Source: Gammaproteobacteria bacterium (GTDB lineage Bacteria > Pseudomonadota > Gammaproteobacteria > Xanthomonadales > SZUA-36). Taken from it: a stretch of 64,000 nt of DNA. Under the pieces are notes generated by a model that ran no database searches, was not told where the DNA came from, and saw only the letters and a list, made by a program, of their open reading frames with translations. Shown here piece after piece: positions 18,132 to 27,329 of the stretch (position 1 is its first letter; each line of letters starts with the position of its first letter). The stretch spans positions 17,454 through 81,453 of the forward strand of contig JAJRUM010000055.1 in assembly GCA_024277815.1 (NCBI GenBank). The letters run 5' to 3'. Both the position numbers and the translations under genes were made by a program.

Positions 18132-18821
18132 TTACAAGGGCTTCAGGCCGCCCATGCGTAACTCAAACTGCCGGGTCATTTTTGCCGCCAGGCGCATGTC
18201 ATGTGTAACCAGGATCAAGCTGGTCTTGAGTTCGGTGTTGAGCTCAAGCAGCTGTTCAAAAACCTGGTTGGCAATGCCCTCATCGAGATTGCCGGTTGGC
18301 TCGTCCCCCAGCACACAAGCGGGTTTTCCAACCAGCGCGCGTGCCACTGCAGCGCGTTGCCGCTCACCACCCGACAACTCGCCCGGCTTATGATCCAGTC
18401 TTTGCTCCAGGCCGACTGTTGTCAGTATTTCAGTGGCTTGCTGCACGGCAGTCGCTGCTGTTTCACCACGAATCAACAAAGGCATTGCCACGTTCTCCAT
18501 GGCTGTGAATTCCGGCAGCAAATGATGGAACTGGTAGATAAAGCCCATCCGCGAGTTGCGCAGGTCGCCGCGTTCACGTTCGGACATCTGCCACAGGTTC
18601 TGACCATCAACAAATACCTCACCCTGGTCAGGATGGTCCAGACCGCCCAGGATATGTAACAGGGTACTCTTGCCGGCGCCTGATGCACCGACGATAGCCA
18701 TTGATGTACCTGCGGGCACCTGCAAGGAAACGTCTTTGAGCACATCAACACGCTTAGGGCCCTGTCTGAAGCTACGGCTTATGCCCCTGGCCTCAATGAC
18801 CAGGCTGCTTTGTTCACTCAT
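18132..18821 (-). CDS. lolD: lipoprotein-releasing ABC transporter ATPase
   Basis: Energises release of outer-membrane lipoproteins from the inner membrane. Walker A is VGASGAGKSTL near residues 40-50, followed by the LolD-type GLDHPDQGEVFVDG. The signature is LSGGERQRAAVARAL and Walker B reads VLGDEPTGNLD. The length of 229 fits. It overlaps the permease gene by eight bases. The matching periplasmic carrier LolA is encoded 13 kb to the right. Confidence 0.95.
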   Translation of the reverse strand: MSEQSSLVIEARGISRSFRQGPKRVDVLKDVSLQVPAGTSMAIVGASGAGKSTLLHILGGLDHPDQGEVFVDGQNLWQMSERERGDLRNSRMGFIYQFHHLLPEFTAMENVAMPLLIRGETAATAVQQATEILTTVGLEQRLDHKPGELSGGERQRAAVARALVGKPACVLGDEPTGNLDEGIANQVFEQLLELNTELKTSLILVTHDMRLAAKMTRQFELRMGGLKPL

Positions 18822-20061
18822 AGCGCAGGGCCTCCGCAGGGTGGGTCCTGGATGCGCGCCAGGCCGGGTACAGGGTTGAAATAAACGACATGACCAGGGA
18901 CATCAGTGCAAAGCCGGTCACATCTGCACTGCGCAGGTCTGAGGGCAGCTCTGTGATGTAATAAATATCCTGCGGAAAAAGGGAAAAGCCAAATATACTC
19001 TCGAGGAAGGGAATCACCGTGGCGATGTTTTGTGCTAACAGAATCCCACCGACAACCCCTAACAAAGTGCCAATAACACCGATCAGGCTGCCCTGTACCA
19101 CAAATATCCGCATGATGGTGCCGGCCCGGGCCCCCATCGTCTTCAGAATTGCGATATCCGACTGCTTGTCTGTCACCACCATCACCAGCATGGAAATGAT
19201 ATTGAAAGCAGCGACCGCGATAATCAAAGACAGAATGACCCACATAACAGTTTTTTCAGTCTTTACCGCCTGAAACAGATTGCCCCTTTCCTGGCTCCAG
19301 TCCCTGACCCGGAACACCCCATCGAGTTGTTGGGAGATTTCACGTGCCACCCACCAGGCAGCATCAAGGTCTACCAGCTTGAGCCGGATGCCGCCGATTG
19401 AAGCTTCCGGCATGCGCAACAGTCGGGCGGCATCTTCAATGTGCACCATGGCCAGGCCAGTGTCATTTTCGTACTCCCCGAACTCAAACATGCCCACCAC
19501 AGTAAAGCGCCGCATCAGGGGGCTGGCGCCAAACGGGCTTGCCTTGAGCCGCGGTGCGATGATGGTGACCTTATCGCCGAGCGCGACGCGCAGACGCGCG
19601 GCCAAGCCACTGCCAAGCACAATGCCATAACTGCCGCTTTGCAGGTTTTGCAGGCTGCCGCTGACCATACTGGGTTCAATGTCTGAAACGGTTATCTCGT
19701 AGTCCGGGTCGATACCACGCACCAGTGCACCGCTTGAGCCATTCGCCTGCAGCCATGCGCCAACTTCGATATAGGGTGCTGCTGCCACCACATCATCGCG
19801 GGCATTCATATCAGCAACAAGTTCGCGCCAGTGGTCAAGGGGGCGATCCAACGGCTGGATTGTGGCATGCGAAATTGCACCGAGAATGCGTGCCCGGAGT
19901 TCTTTTTCGAAACCATTCATGACAGAAATGACCGTGATGAGCGTTGTCACGCCCAGCGCTATCCCCAACATGGAGATCAGGGAAATAAATGATATGAAGT
20001 GGTTTTGCCTTTTGGCCCTCAGGTAACGCAGGCCAATAAAGGCAGACAGTGGTTTCATCAT
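18814..20061 (-). CDS. LolC/LolE-family lipoprotein-releasing permease
   Basis: A 415-residue inner-membrane protein with four spans: one near residues 25-47 and three in the C-terminal FtsX-like domain. A large periplasmic domain lies between them. FIGLRYLRAKRQNHFISFIS at the N terminus and ILKTMGARAGTIMRIF are typical of the LolC/LolE family. Only one such permease lies next to lolD, so it could be LolC, LolE or a single LolF-type subunit; the sequence alone does not decide this. Confidence 0.92.
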   Translation of the reverse strand: MMKPLSAFIGLRYLRAKRQNHFISFISLISMLGIALGVTTLITVISVMNGFEKELRARILGAISHATIQPLDRPLDHWRELVADMNARDDVVAAAPYIEVGAWLQANGSSGALVRGIDPDYEITVSDIEPSMVSGSLQNLQSGSYGIVLGSGLAARLRVALGDKVTIIAPRLKASPFGASPLMRRFTVVGMFEFGEYENDTGLAMVHIEDAARLLRMPEASIGGIRLKLVDLDAAWWVAREISQQLDGVFRVRDWSQERGNLFQAVKTEKTVMWVILSLIIAVAAFNIISMLVMVVTDKQSDIAILKTMGARAGTIMRIFVVQGSLIGVIGTLLGVVGGILLAQNIATVIPFLESIFGFSLFPQDIYYITELPSDLRSADVTGFALMSLVMSFISTLYPAWRASRTHPAEALRYE

Positions 20062-20139
20062 CTGAGAATTAGACCATAGCCGGCCATCGTCAACCAGCCG
20101 TATTTGTGCAAAAGTCTGTAGGTGATCGGTACCACATGG

Positions 20140-21096
20140 CTATGAGTCATGTAGTGTATCTGCAAATTCTTTCAGCTCGTCGGGCAGTTGGGCATTGACC
20201 AGTTGTTCATCGCCATTCAGGGTGCGGAAGCGCAATTGCTGTGCGTGTAGAAAAATTCTCTTTGCCCCGGCAGCTCTCCAGTGTTTTTGCCGCTCTGCCG
20301 CTGCGTATTTCCTGTCACCGACCAGGGCGGCACCCAGGTGCGCCGCGTGTACCCTAATCTGGTGTGTACGGCCACTGTGTAATTGCGCTTCCACAAAACT
20401 GCAGGGGCCATAAGTTTGCAACAGGCGAAAGGTCGTATGGGCGGGCTTTCCCTCTGGATCAACGCGCATAAACCGTTCTCCCGAACGGCTACTCTTGCCA
20501 ATGGGTTCGCGAACCTCAACCTTGTCCGCTGCAAGCCTGCCATCCATCAGGCACAGGTAACGTTTGTCCATCGTATTGGTTTTAAGCTGTTCGTTGAGAT
20601 TTCGCAGTGCTTCGCCGTTAAGGGCCAGCAGTAAACAACCGCTGGTCTCCCGGTCCAGCCGATGCACCAGGTCAATGTGCTGAGCAGGTCGTATCTTTCG
20701 CATGGCATCAATGACACCCCATGAAAGTCCGCTGCCGCCATGCACAGCCATCCCGGACGGCTTGTTGACAACCATGCAGTGGCTGTCTTCAAAACAAATC
20801 GCGTGACTGAGCAACTGCAGGACCTTTGGCGGAATGTCGGTGACCGTATCCGCTCGCGCTGTGACCGGCGGAACGCGTACCATGTCGCCCTGTCGGAGTC
20901 TGCTGGATGGTTTGGCCCGGCCGCTGTTCACCCGTACCTGTCCTGTACGGATAACCCGGTAGATAACCGAACGGGGCACACCTTTTAGCTGAGCCATCAG
21001 GAAGTTATCCAGCCTTTGGCCATCACGTTCCTGCGTGACTTCAACGTGGTTTACCCCAAAAGTAGCCTTTTTTGTCACCACTAAACTCCAACTCAT
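20140..21096 (-). CDS. rluC: 23S rRNA pseudouridine synthase, RluC type
   Basis: Isomerises specific uridines of 23S rRNA. An S4 RNA-binding domain (residues 25-75, RLDNFLMAQLKGVPRSVIYRVI) precedes the catalytic domain with HRLDRETSGCLLLA, whose Asp is the nucleophile, and LHSGRTHQIRVHAAHLG. The 318-residue length is normal. It is divergent from rne, as in E. coli, which favours RluC over RluD. The ATG at 21096 has no obvious ribosome-binding site, so the true start may lie a few codons downstream. Confidence 0.93.
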   Translation of the reverse strand: MSWSLVVTKKATFGVNHVEVTQERDGQRLDNFLMAQLKGVPRSVIYRVIRTGQVRVNSGRAKPSSRLRQGDMVRVPPVTARADTVTDIPPKVLQLLSHAICFEDSHCMVVNKPSGMAVHGGSGLSWGVIDAMRKIRPAQHIDLVHRLDRETSGCLLLALNGEALRNLNEQLKTNTMDKRYLCLMDGRLAADKVEVREPIGKSSRSGERFMRVDPEGKPAHTTFRLLQTYGPCSFVEAQLHSGRTHQIRVHAAHLGAALVGDRKYAAAERQKHWRAAGAKRIFLHAQQLRFRTLNGDEQLVNAQLPDELKEFADTLHDS

Positions 21097-21237
21097 TGAT
21101 AGAAAATGGAAAGACTGTTATATTAGACCGCTTATGAATTCGTCCTGCCTAAATGCCAACCTGAACGATAAATGTCGCGGTGTTAAAACCACCGGAACAC
21201 CCAAAAAAGGTTGAGTAATCTTTCACGGCGACAGTAG

Positions 21238-21266
21238 TTTACACGTTGTGTGATGAGCAGATAAAA
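21238..21266 (+). promoter_or_regulatory. candidate sigma-70 promoter for rne
   Basis: TTTACA at 21238-21243 and ATAAAA at 21261-21266, 17 bases apart, lie upstream of rne and would give a leader of about 265 bases. The -35 matches the consensus well; the -10 is moderate. No experimental support. Confidence 0.35.
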
Positions 21267-21538
21267 ACGAATTCGCCTGCGATGAAAATTCAGGTAACAG
21301 GAATTTACAGCGGCTGAATATGGCGGCTAAAAGGACCAGGCAATTAGTGCCTGGCAATGAAAACATAATTTGGTACCCCCGGCACAAATGTCAGAGATTT
21401 GCCGGGTAAGGAATTTGTCGCGACAAGCAGGCTGTATTTTAGCCTGGGCCGGCAGACTCCTGGTTCAGTGGTGCAATGGCAGAAAGACCGCCTGATGCGC
21501 CGCTGTCGCCCCATTCCGGGGTGCCTGAGGAATTTACA
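21267..21538 (+). promoter_or_regulatory. probable structured 5' leader of rne
   Basis: The rluC-rne interval is 442 bases and holds no gene. The part nearest rne contains two clear hairpins: CCAGGCA/TGCCTGG (about 21337-21355) and CCCGGC plus AAAT pairing with ATTT plus GCCGGG (about 21378-21406). In E. coli a long structured rne leader mediates RNase E autoregulation. The position and folding potential here fit the same idea, but sequence identity to that leader was not seen. Confidence 0.45.
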
Positions 21539-24415
21539 ATGAAGAGAATGCTGATCAATGCAACTCAGCCAGAAGAGTTGCGGGTTGCTATCGCAGAGGG
21601 TCAACACCTGTTTGACCTGGATATAGAAGTCCCCTCACAGGAACAAAAGAAATCAAACGTTTACAAAGGCCGCATCACACGGGTTGAACCATCGCTGGAA
21701 GCCTGTTTTGTTGAGTTTGGTTCTGCCCGCCATGGCTTCTTGCCTTTGAAGGAGATCTGCCCAGGTTGCTATGCAAAAGATGCCCGCAGGAAGGATGGAA
21801 AAGTGGCCATACGTGACGCCGTGCACGAAGGCCAGGAAATTATCGTCCAGGTTGAGAAGGAAGAGCGCGGCAATAAAGGCGCGGCCCTGACAACCTATAT
21901 TTCGTTGGCAGGCCGTTACCTGGTACTGATGCCAACCAACCCGAGCGCCGGTGGCGTGTCGCGGCGCATTACCGGTACTGACAGGGACCACCTGCGTGAG
22001 CAGCTACAGCAAGTCACCGCACCGGATAACGTCGGTATTATTATTCGCACCGCTGGCGTTGGCCGCGATGCAGATGAACTACAGTGGGATCTTGATTACC
22101 TGCTGCAACTCTGGACAGCCATCGAACAGGCCGCAACCAGCCGCAAAGCGCCCTTCCTGATTTATCAGGAGAGCAACCTGTTTATTCGGGCCTTGCGCGA
22201 CCACCTGCGTAACGACATCGGTGAAATCCTGATAGACAATGAAAGCGTCTTTAACGATGCCCGGGAATTCATGCAACAGGTCATGCCACATAACCTGAAC
22301 AAGCTGAAGCTTTATGAAGACCAGGTTCCGTTGTTCAGTCGTTACCAGATCGAAAGCCAGATTGAAACCGCGTTTGCCCGCACTGTTCACCTGCCTTCAG
22401 GTGGTGCAGTCGTCATCGACCACACTGAGGCCCTGTTATCTATCGATATCAACTCAGCGCGTGCGACCAAGGGTTCTGATATTGAAGAGACAGCCTATAA
22501 CACCAACATGGAGTCTGCGGTTGAGATAGCGCGGCAATTGCGCCTCAGAGATCTCGGTGGATTGATTGTCATCGACTTTATCGATATGACCAGCCGTAAG
22601 CATCAGCGCGAAGTTGAAGAGTGCTTGCGACGGGCCTTGCAGATTGACAAAGCGAGAGTCCAGATTGGACGGATATCCCGTTTTGGTTTGCTCGAAATGT
22701 CCCGTCAGCGCTTGCGCCCATCGTTGGGCGAATCCAGCCAGGAGACCTGTCCGGTCTGTGAAGGCCACGGTACCATCCGCAGCGTCGAATCTCTTGCCTT
22801 GTCGATTCTCAGGCTGGTTGAAGAAGAGGTCATGAAGGACTACACCGGGCAAATTGTCGTTCAGGCCCCTAATGATGTTGTCAATTTCCTGCACAACGAG
22901 AAGCGGGCCGCATTGGCAGATATTGAAAAGCGCCATAGTGTTCCAATCATGATGCTTGCTAACGAGCATATGGTTACGCCACATTTTGAAATACACCGGG
23001 TAAAAAAATCAGAAGTTTCAGCTGACCCAAGCTATTCGCGTATTGATCAGCCTGAGGCGCAATTGGTAGCCAATGAACGTTCCCAGGCCAATGTCACAGC
23101 TGTGCCCGCCCCCGCTGTCAAGCGCATAGTTCCGGATCAGCCAATACCAAAACGCCAAGAAGAAAAGGCGCCAGGCCTGTTTTCCCGCCTTGCAAACGCC
23201 TTATTCTCAGGGTCAAAAGAGGAAAAAGAGAGCCAGCCGGCGAGCCGTAAAAAAACTGCTCAGAAGACCACATCACATCAGGGTGGCCAGCAAAACAGGC
23301 GTAGAAGCAACCAGTCCAACCGGCAACAATCCCAGCGCAAGACCAGCAAGAAACGGGCGACAAGCGGTACCCGGTCCGATGGTCGGCAACAACGAAGCGG
23401 TAAAAAGCGTGTTGCCAAGAAGACGCAATCCCGGGGCTCACAGGGCAAGGCTGCTCAAGACCAGAACAGGCAGGCTCAAGGTGGGAAGAGCAGAGGCCGG
23501 GGTACGCGTAGTAAGCAAAATCCTGCAACTCAGGACAAGGCTACTGCGGGAAATACCAACGCCCAGGCCAGCAGTAACGATGTGAATGGCAATGTTGCTC
23601 CGGCGGGTGCAGGTTCCGGTACCGCAGATAGCAGGCCAGAGGCCCGTAAAGATAAGCCTGAGCAGAAAGAGACAGGCAGCCGCAGAGGTGGTCGCAGAAG
23701 GCGCTCTCCCTACAAGACAGGTGGTCAGAAGGGCCGGCCGGAACGTAGCGATACAGTCGATGAGAATTCAGTAGCGACTGCTTCACCTGTAACCGGCAAG
23801 GTATCGCCGGAAGTCAAGCCGGGCGGTTCAGATGCACCGGCAGAAGCTGCCAGCCCGGCCAAAGTGGATAAGCCCGCCACCAGCAAGCCTGCTACGGATA
23901 ACCACAAAACTGAAAAGCCGATAGCTGAAAAGCCGGCAGAAAAGACTGCGGATGCCTCCCCGGCAACACGAAAAGCCAGTGAGGATAAGCCTGCAGCCAG
24001 CAGCGATGACACGCCGGTAAAAGCCAAAAGCAGAACCACACGGAAGAAAACCGCCAGTAAGAAAACCTCCAGTAAGAAAGCAGGCAGTAGTAGTAGTGAA
24101 GCAGGCCAGAAGGCCTCTGAAACCACTGAAAAAGCGCCTGAAGCGCGGGAAAAGACCTCTAAAGCCAGCGCGAAGTCCGCCGCCGGGCCAGCAACTGAAT
24201 CGGCAGCTGAAACAAAACCCAAGCCGCGGGCCAGGAAGCCACGGCAGAGCAAAGCTGAGAGCAGCAATAAAGCCGCTGACAAAGCCGCTAAAACAACGCC
24301 ACCAAAAGCAGCGTCAGGTCCGGTTGCAGAGCCACAAAAAGGAACCAGGGGCCTGTATACCCTGAAGCCTGAAGTCGCTGATAAGAAGCCTGCTCAGGCT
24401 GATACAGAAACGTAA
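21539..24415 (+). CDS. rne: ribonuclease E
   Basis: Endoribonuclease that initiates mRNA decay and processes rRNA and tRNA; membrane-associated scaffold of the degradosome. The 958-residue protein starts MKRMLINATQPEE at an ATG preceded by TGAGGAA. An S1 domain covers about residues 35-125. The catalytic aspartates fall exactly at Asp303 (SIDINSARATKG) and Asp346 (LIVIDFIDM), and the zinc-link cysteines at 404 and 407 (CPVCEG), the same numbering as E. coli. From about residue 530 the tail is low-complexity and rich in Lys, Ala, Ser and Pro, with Arg-rich stretches likely to bind RNA. Partner-binding sites for enolase or PNPase were not recognised. Confidence 0.97.
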   Translation: MKRMLINATQPEELRVAIAEGQHLFDLDIEVPSQEQKKSNVYKGRITRVEPSLEACFVEFGSARHGFLPLKEICPGCYAKDARRKDGKVAIRDAVHEGQEIIVQVEKEERGNKGAALTTYISLAGRYLVLMPTNPSAGGVSRRITGTDRDHLREQLQQVTAPDNVGIIIRTAGVGRDADELQWDLDYLLQLWTAIEQAATSRKAPFLIYQESNLFIRALRDHLRNDIGEILIDNESVFNDAREFMQQVMPHNLNKLKLYEDQVPLFSRYQIESQIETAFARTVHLPSGGAVVIDHTEALLSIDINSARATKGSDIEETAYNTNMESAVEIARQLRLRDLGGLIVIDFIDMTSRKHQREVEECLRRALQIDKARVQIGRISRFGLLEMSRQRLRPSLGESSQETCPVCEGHGTIRSVESLALSILRLVEEEVMKDYTGQIVVQAPNDVVNFLHNEKRAALADIEKRHSVPIMMLANEHMVTPHFEIHRVKKSEVSADPSYSRIDQPEAQLVANERSQANVTAVPAPAVKRIVPDQPIPKRQEEKAPGLFSRLANALFSGSKEEKESQPASRKKTAQKTTSHQGGQQNRRRSNQSNRQQSQRKTSKKRATSGTRSDGRQQRSGKKRVAKKTQSRGSQGKAAQDQNRQAQGGKSRGRGTRSKQNPATQDKATAGNTNAQASSNDVNGNVAPAGAGSGTADSRPEARKDKPEQKETGSRRGGRRRRSPYKTGGQKGRPERSDTVDENSVATASPVTGKVSPEVKPGGSDAPAEAASPAKVDKPATSKPATDNHKTEKPIAEKPAEKTADASPATRKASEDKPAASSDDTPVKAKSRTTRKKTASKKTSSKKAGSSSSEAGQKASETTEKAPEAREKTSKASAKSAAGPATESAAETKPKPRARKPRQSKAESSNKAADKAAKTTPPKAASGPVAEPQKGTRGLYTLKPEVADKKPAQADTET

Positions 24416-24423
24416 GCTGAGAA

Positions 24424-24455
24424 CCGGCCGACCCATATGGGTCGGCCGGCATTTT
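24424..24455 (+). terminator. Rho-independent terminator of rne
   Basis: A perfect 26-base palindrome (24424-24449; CCGGCCGACCC, loop ATAT, GGGTCGGCCGG) begins nine bases after the rne stop and is followed by ATTTTC. The stem is very strong; the T run is short. It separates rne from the convergent regulator gene. Confidence 0.8.
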
Positions 24456-24467
24456 CAACGCGCCAGG

Positions 24468-25106
24468 CTAGCCGGCTTCTACGAGGCCATAGCGCATGGC
24501 CATCCGCATCATATCAACTTCGCTACGCGCGCCCAGTTTCCCCAGTATCCGGTACTTATAAGTAGATACAGTTTTTGGGCTCAGGCATAACAGTGAGGCA
24601 ATATCCGGAATTCGGTTGCCGTCAGAAAGCTTCAACATTACCTCCATTTCACGCGCGGACAGGTCTTCAAATGGAGACTCGCTTTTTCCCGGTAACATCG
24701 ACAGCGCCAATTGCCTGGCCGCGTCATTGCCGATATAGCGCTGGCCACTGGCGACGGTTTTGATTGCCAACAGAAACTCCCTGGCATCGCAATCGCGTGT
24801 CAGGTAGCCGCTGGCACCGGCTTCCAGCAAGCGTGCCGGATACGGTGGTTTGGCGTGGACAGCCAGAATGATTATTTTGGCTTGTGGATGGATACGCTTG
24901 AGTCTGCGCGTGATTTCAAAGCCAGTGAGTCCAGGCAGATCAATGTTGAGCAGGATGATGTCCGGACGGAATTTGCGGTCGCAACTGAGCGCAGCTTCAC
25001 CCGAGGATGCTTCTAATACACTACCAATAGCTTTGCTCTTATCAAGAATGTAACGCAGTCCTGTTCTGACCAGGACCTGGTCGTCAATAATGAGTATCTG
25101 GATCAT
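24468..25106 (-). CDS. GacA/UvrY-like response regulator with degenerate receiver
   Basis: A 212-residue protein with a receiver domain (1-120) and a LuxR-type helix-turn-helix (about 147-205: LSAREMEVMLKLSDG, LLCLSPKTVSTYKYRI). The C-terminal region, including PFEDLSAREME and CLSPKTVSTYKYRI, resembles GacA. The acidic pair Asp8-Asp9 is kept. However, the phospho-acceptor position reads LLNIDLPG with Asn54 (codon AAC), the conserved Thr/Ser position is Ala82, and the conserved Lys is Arg104. Ordinary phosphorylation is therefore unlikely and the protein may be a constitutive or ligand-controlled regulator. No sensor kinase is adjacent. It is divergent from a methyltransferase gene and convergent with rne. 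Confidence 0.88.
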   Translation of the reverse strand: MIQILIIDDQVLVRTGLRYILDKSKAIGSVLEASSGEAALSCDRKFRPDIILLNIDLPGLTGFEITRRLKRIHPQAKIIILAVHAKPPYPARLLEAGASGYLTRDCDAREFLLAIKTVASGQRYIGNDAARQLALSMLPGKSESPFEDLSAREMEVMLKLSDGNRIPDIASLLCLSPKTVSTYKYRILGKLGARSEVDMMRMAMRYGLVEAG

Positions 25107-25295
25107 GATTCCCCCCTTTGGATTGATCCGTTTTTAGTTCGATCCCTCGTTTTCGACCCGTTCCCTTGATACAACTATAGACACAAGTTTTACGCAGGTC
25201 GACATAAGGCTCGAAAAAACTCGGTTTATAGTAGATTTCCTACAAGGTTTTCATCTAATATTGACTGGAAGGGGTGTCAGCATCCGGGGGGATTT

Positions 25296-26099
25296 ATGAC
25301 AGATACACGCGTTGTTCCAGAGATCACCGATGATTTCGTCAAGATGCACGATGACTATCTCGTGCCCAGTATTTTTGCCCAGTGGTCCCACCATTTAACC
25401 GAAGTCGCCAGGATCGAATCCGGCCACTCCGTATTGGATGTTGCTTGTGGTACCGGCATTGTCACCCATGCAGCCCTCGATGAAGTGGGGTTTAGCGGCA
25501 CGGTCACCGGCCTCGATCACAACGAAAAGATGCTCGCAGCTGCCAGCCGCAAGCCATCGCGCATTGATTGGCAGCTTGGAGATGTTGCCGCACTACCCTT
25601 TGAGAGCAATAGCTTTGACCGCGTGTTATGCCAATTTGCATTAATGTTTATCGGCAGCCGGGTCGCTGCAATTAAGGAAATGCTCCGGGTATGCAAGCCG
25701 GGTGGATTGGTGACAGTCTCCGTATGGGCCCCGCTGAGTCAGTCGAGGGGTTATACGGCGTTGATAAGCCTGATCCGGGAGTTCGCCGGTGAGCGGGCTG
25801 CCTTCAGGTTAGCAGCACCCTGGTCGCTGGGCGTGCAGGGTAAAATGGATGCTTTGCTGTTGAGCGCTGGCGTCAACGAGTACGAATGTCATGAACGTGT
25901 CGGTGTTGCCCGCTTTCCTTCCATTGACACCTTTGTGGAAGTTCACCTGAGGTCTGCTGGTATTTACCACGATATGAATAAGAACAGCTTGCACGAGTTA
26001 TTCAACGCAGCGGCCCGTCTACTGGCGCCGTTTGTCGTGGAGAGTGGCGAAATTGTTGCCAGGCTCAATGCAAATATTTTTGTATTGTCAGCCGATTAA
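25296..26099 (+). CDS. class I SAM-dependent methyltransferase (UbiE-like fold)
   Basis: A 267-residue protein. SAM-binding motif I is VLDVACGTGIVT (residues 46-57), motif II GLDHNEKML, and GDVAALPFESNSFDRVLCQFALMF forms motifs III-IV, as in UbiE-type and small-molecule methyltransferases. MLRVCKPGGLVTVSVWAP is the usual post-core strand. The start ATG follows a GGGGG stretch at good distance. It is divergent from the GacA-like gene and its stop is five bases from the opposing fabB stop. The substrate is unknown. Confidence 0.87.
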   Translation: MTDTRVVPEITDDFVKMHDDYLVPSIFAQWSHHLTEVARIESGHSVLDVACGTGIVTHAALDEVGFSGTVTGLDHNEKMLAAASRKPSRIDWQLGDVAALPFESNSFDRVLCQFALMFIGSRVAAIKEMLRVCKPGGLVTVSVWAPLSQSRGYTALISLIREFAGERAAFRLAAPWSLGVQGKMDALLLSAGVNEYECHERVGVARFPSIDTFVEVHLRSAGIYHDMNKNSLHELFNAAARLLAPFVVESGEIVARLNANIFVLSAD

Positions 26100-26104
26100 A
26101 CCTG

Positions 26105-27319
26105 CTATCGGTAGCGCTGGAATATGACCGACGCATTGGTGCCACCGAAACCAAAATTATTGCTCATAACGGTATTCAGACCGGGGTTGTCTTCACTCTT
26201 CAGCAGAACCGGCATGTCACCCGCCTTTGGGTCCAGCTCAGAAATATTTGCCGAGCCCGCCATGAAGCCGTTTTCCAGCATCAGCAGACAATGAATAGAC
26301 TCCTGCACGCCTGCCGCCCCAAGTGAGTGGCCACAAAGAGACTTACTTGAGCTGAAAGGTGGAACCTTGTCTGGAAAAGTCTCCCGGATTGCGTCCAGCT
26401 CGGCGATATCCCCAACCGGTGTGCTGGTGCCATGTGTGTTGATGTAATCAATCGGCGCATCGACGGTCGCAATGGCCTGCTGCATACACCGGACCGCACC
26501 TTCACCAGAGGGCGCAACCATATTGTAGCCGTCTGAGGTTGCGCCATAGCCAACCAGTTCAGCATAGATTTTGGCACCGCGCGCTTGCGCGTGTTCAAGC
26601 TCTTCCAATACCAGCATGCCACCACCGGCAGCTATTACAAAGCCGTCGCGATCAATATCGTAGGCACGGGACGCTCGCGCGGGGTCATCGTTATATTTAG
26701 ATGACAGTGCACCCATGCCGTCAAACATCATGGCCAGCGACCAGTGCTCTTCCTCACCACCACCGGCGAATATAATGTCCTGTTTACCCCACTGGATCTG
26801 TTCCATAGCCGCACCGATGCAATGGGTGCTGGTAGCACAAGCAGAGGTGACGGAGTAGTTGAGTCCCTTGATGGCGAACGGCGTGGCCAGACAGGCTGAG
26901 ATCGTACTGCTCATGGTGCGTGGCACCAGGTAAGGGCCGAGGCGGCGCACGCCTTTATCGCGCAGCTTGTCGGCGCCCCATACTGTATTGGCGCTCGACG
27001 CACCGCCGGAACCGGCAATCAGTCCCGTTCGCGGATTTGATACCAGTTCATCACTCAATCCGGCATCATCTATGGCCTTTTGCATAGCGACGTAGGCATA
27101 GGCCGCTGCGTCACCCATAAACCGGCGCACTTTTCTGTCTACGTGTTCAGTCAGGTCAATATCAACCGACCCACAGATTTGGCTGCGCAATCCCATCTCA
27201 GCAAATTACTGGTTAAAGCTGATACCGGATTTAGCGAAACGCAATGAATCCGTGACAGCCTTCTTATTGTTTCCAAGACAGGAAACAATCCCCATACCTG
27301 TGACAACAACCCGGCGCAT
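26105..27319 (-). pseudogene. fabB: beta-ketoacyl-ACP synthase I, interrupted by an in-frame TAA
   Basis: Condensing enzyme of fatty acid synthesis, needed with FabA for unsaturated chains. Reading from ATG 27319 gives [20 protein letters not shown] and so on, then SFNQ followed by TAA at 27206-27208 (codon 38), then [13 protein letters not shown] in the same frame. The remainder is complete and FabB-like: Cys161 in [21 protein letters not shown], and the second histidine in CGHSLGAAG. With the stop read through, the length is 404, matching E. coli FabB (406). E. coli has Glu at the stop position, so a single G-to-T change (GAA to TAA) would explain it. An ATG at 27196 could restart translation but would lack the first strand of the fold. 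It could be a sequencing error, a recent mutation or restarted translation. Confidence 0.85.
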
Positions 27320-27329
27320 CTATTTGTCC

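Noticed and set aside
23725..24282. 185-codon hydrophobic frame on the minus strand
   Set aside because: Antisense to the Lys/Ala-rich tail of rne; the Leu/Ala-rich composition is a mirror of that repeat-like DNA.
22961..24415. Possible tandem-repeat or CRISPR-like array in the rne tail
   Set aside because: The repetition is at amino-acid composition level (Lys-Pro-Ala), without regular units or spacers.
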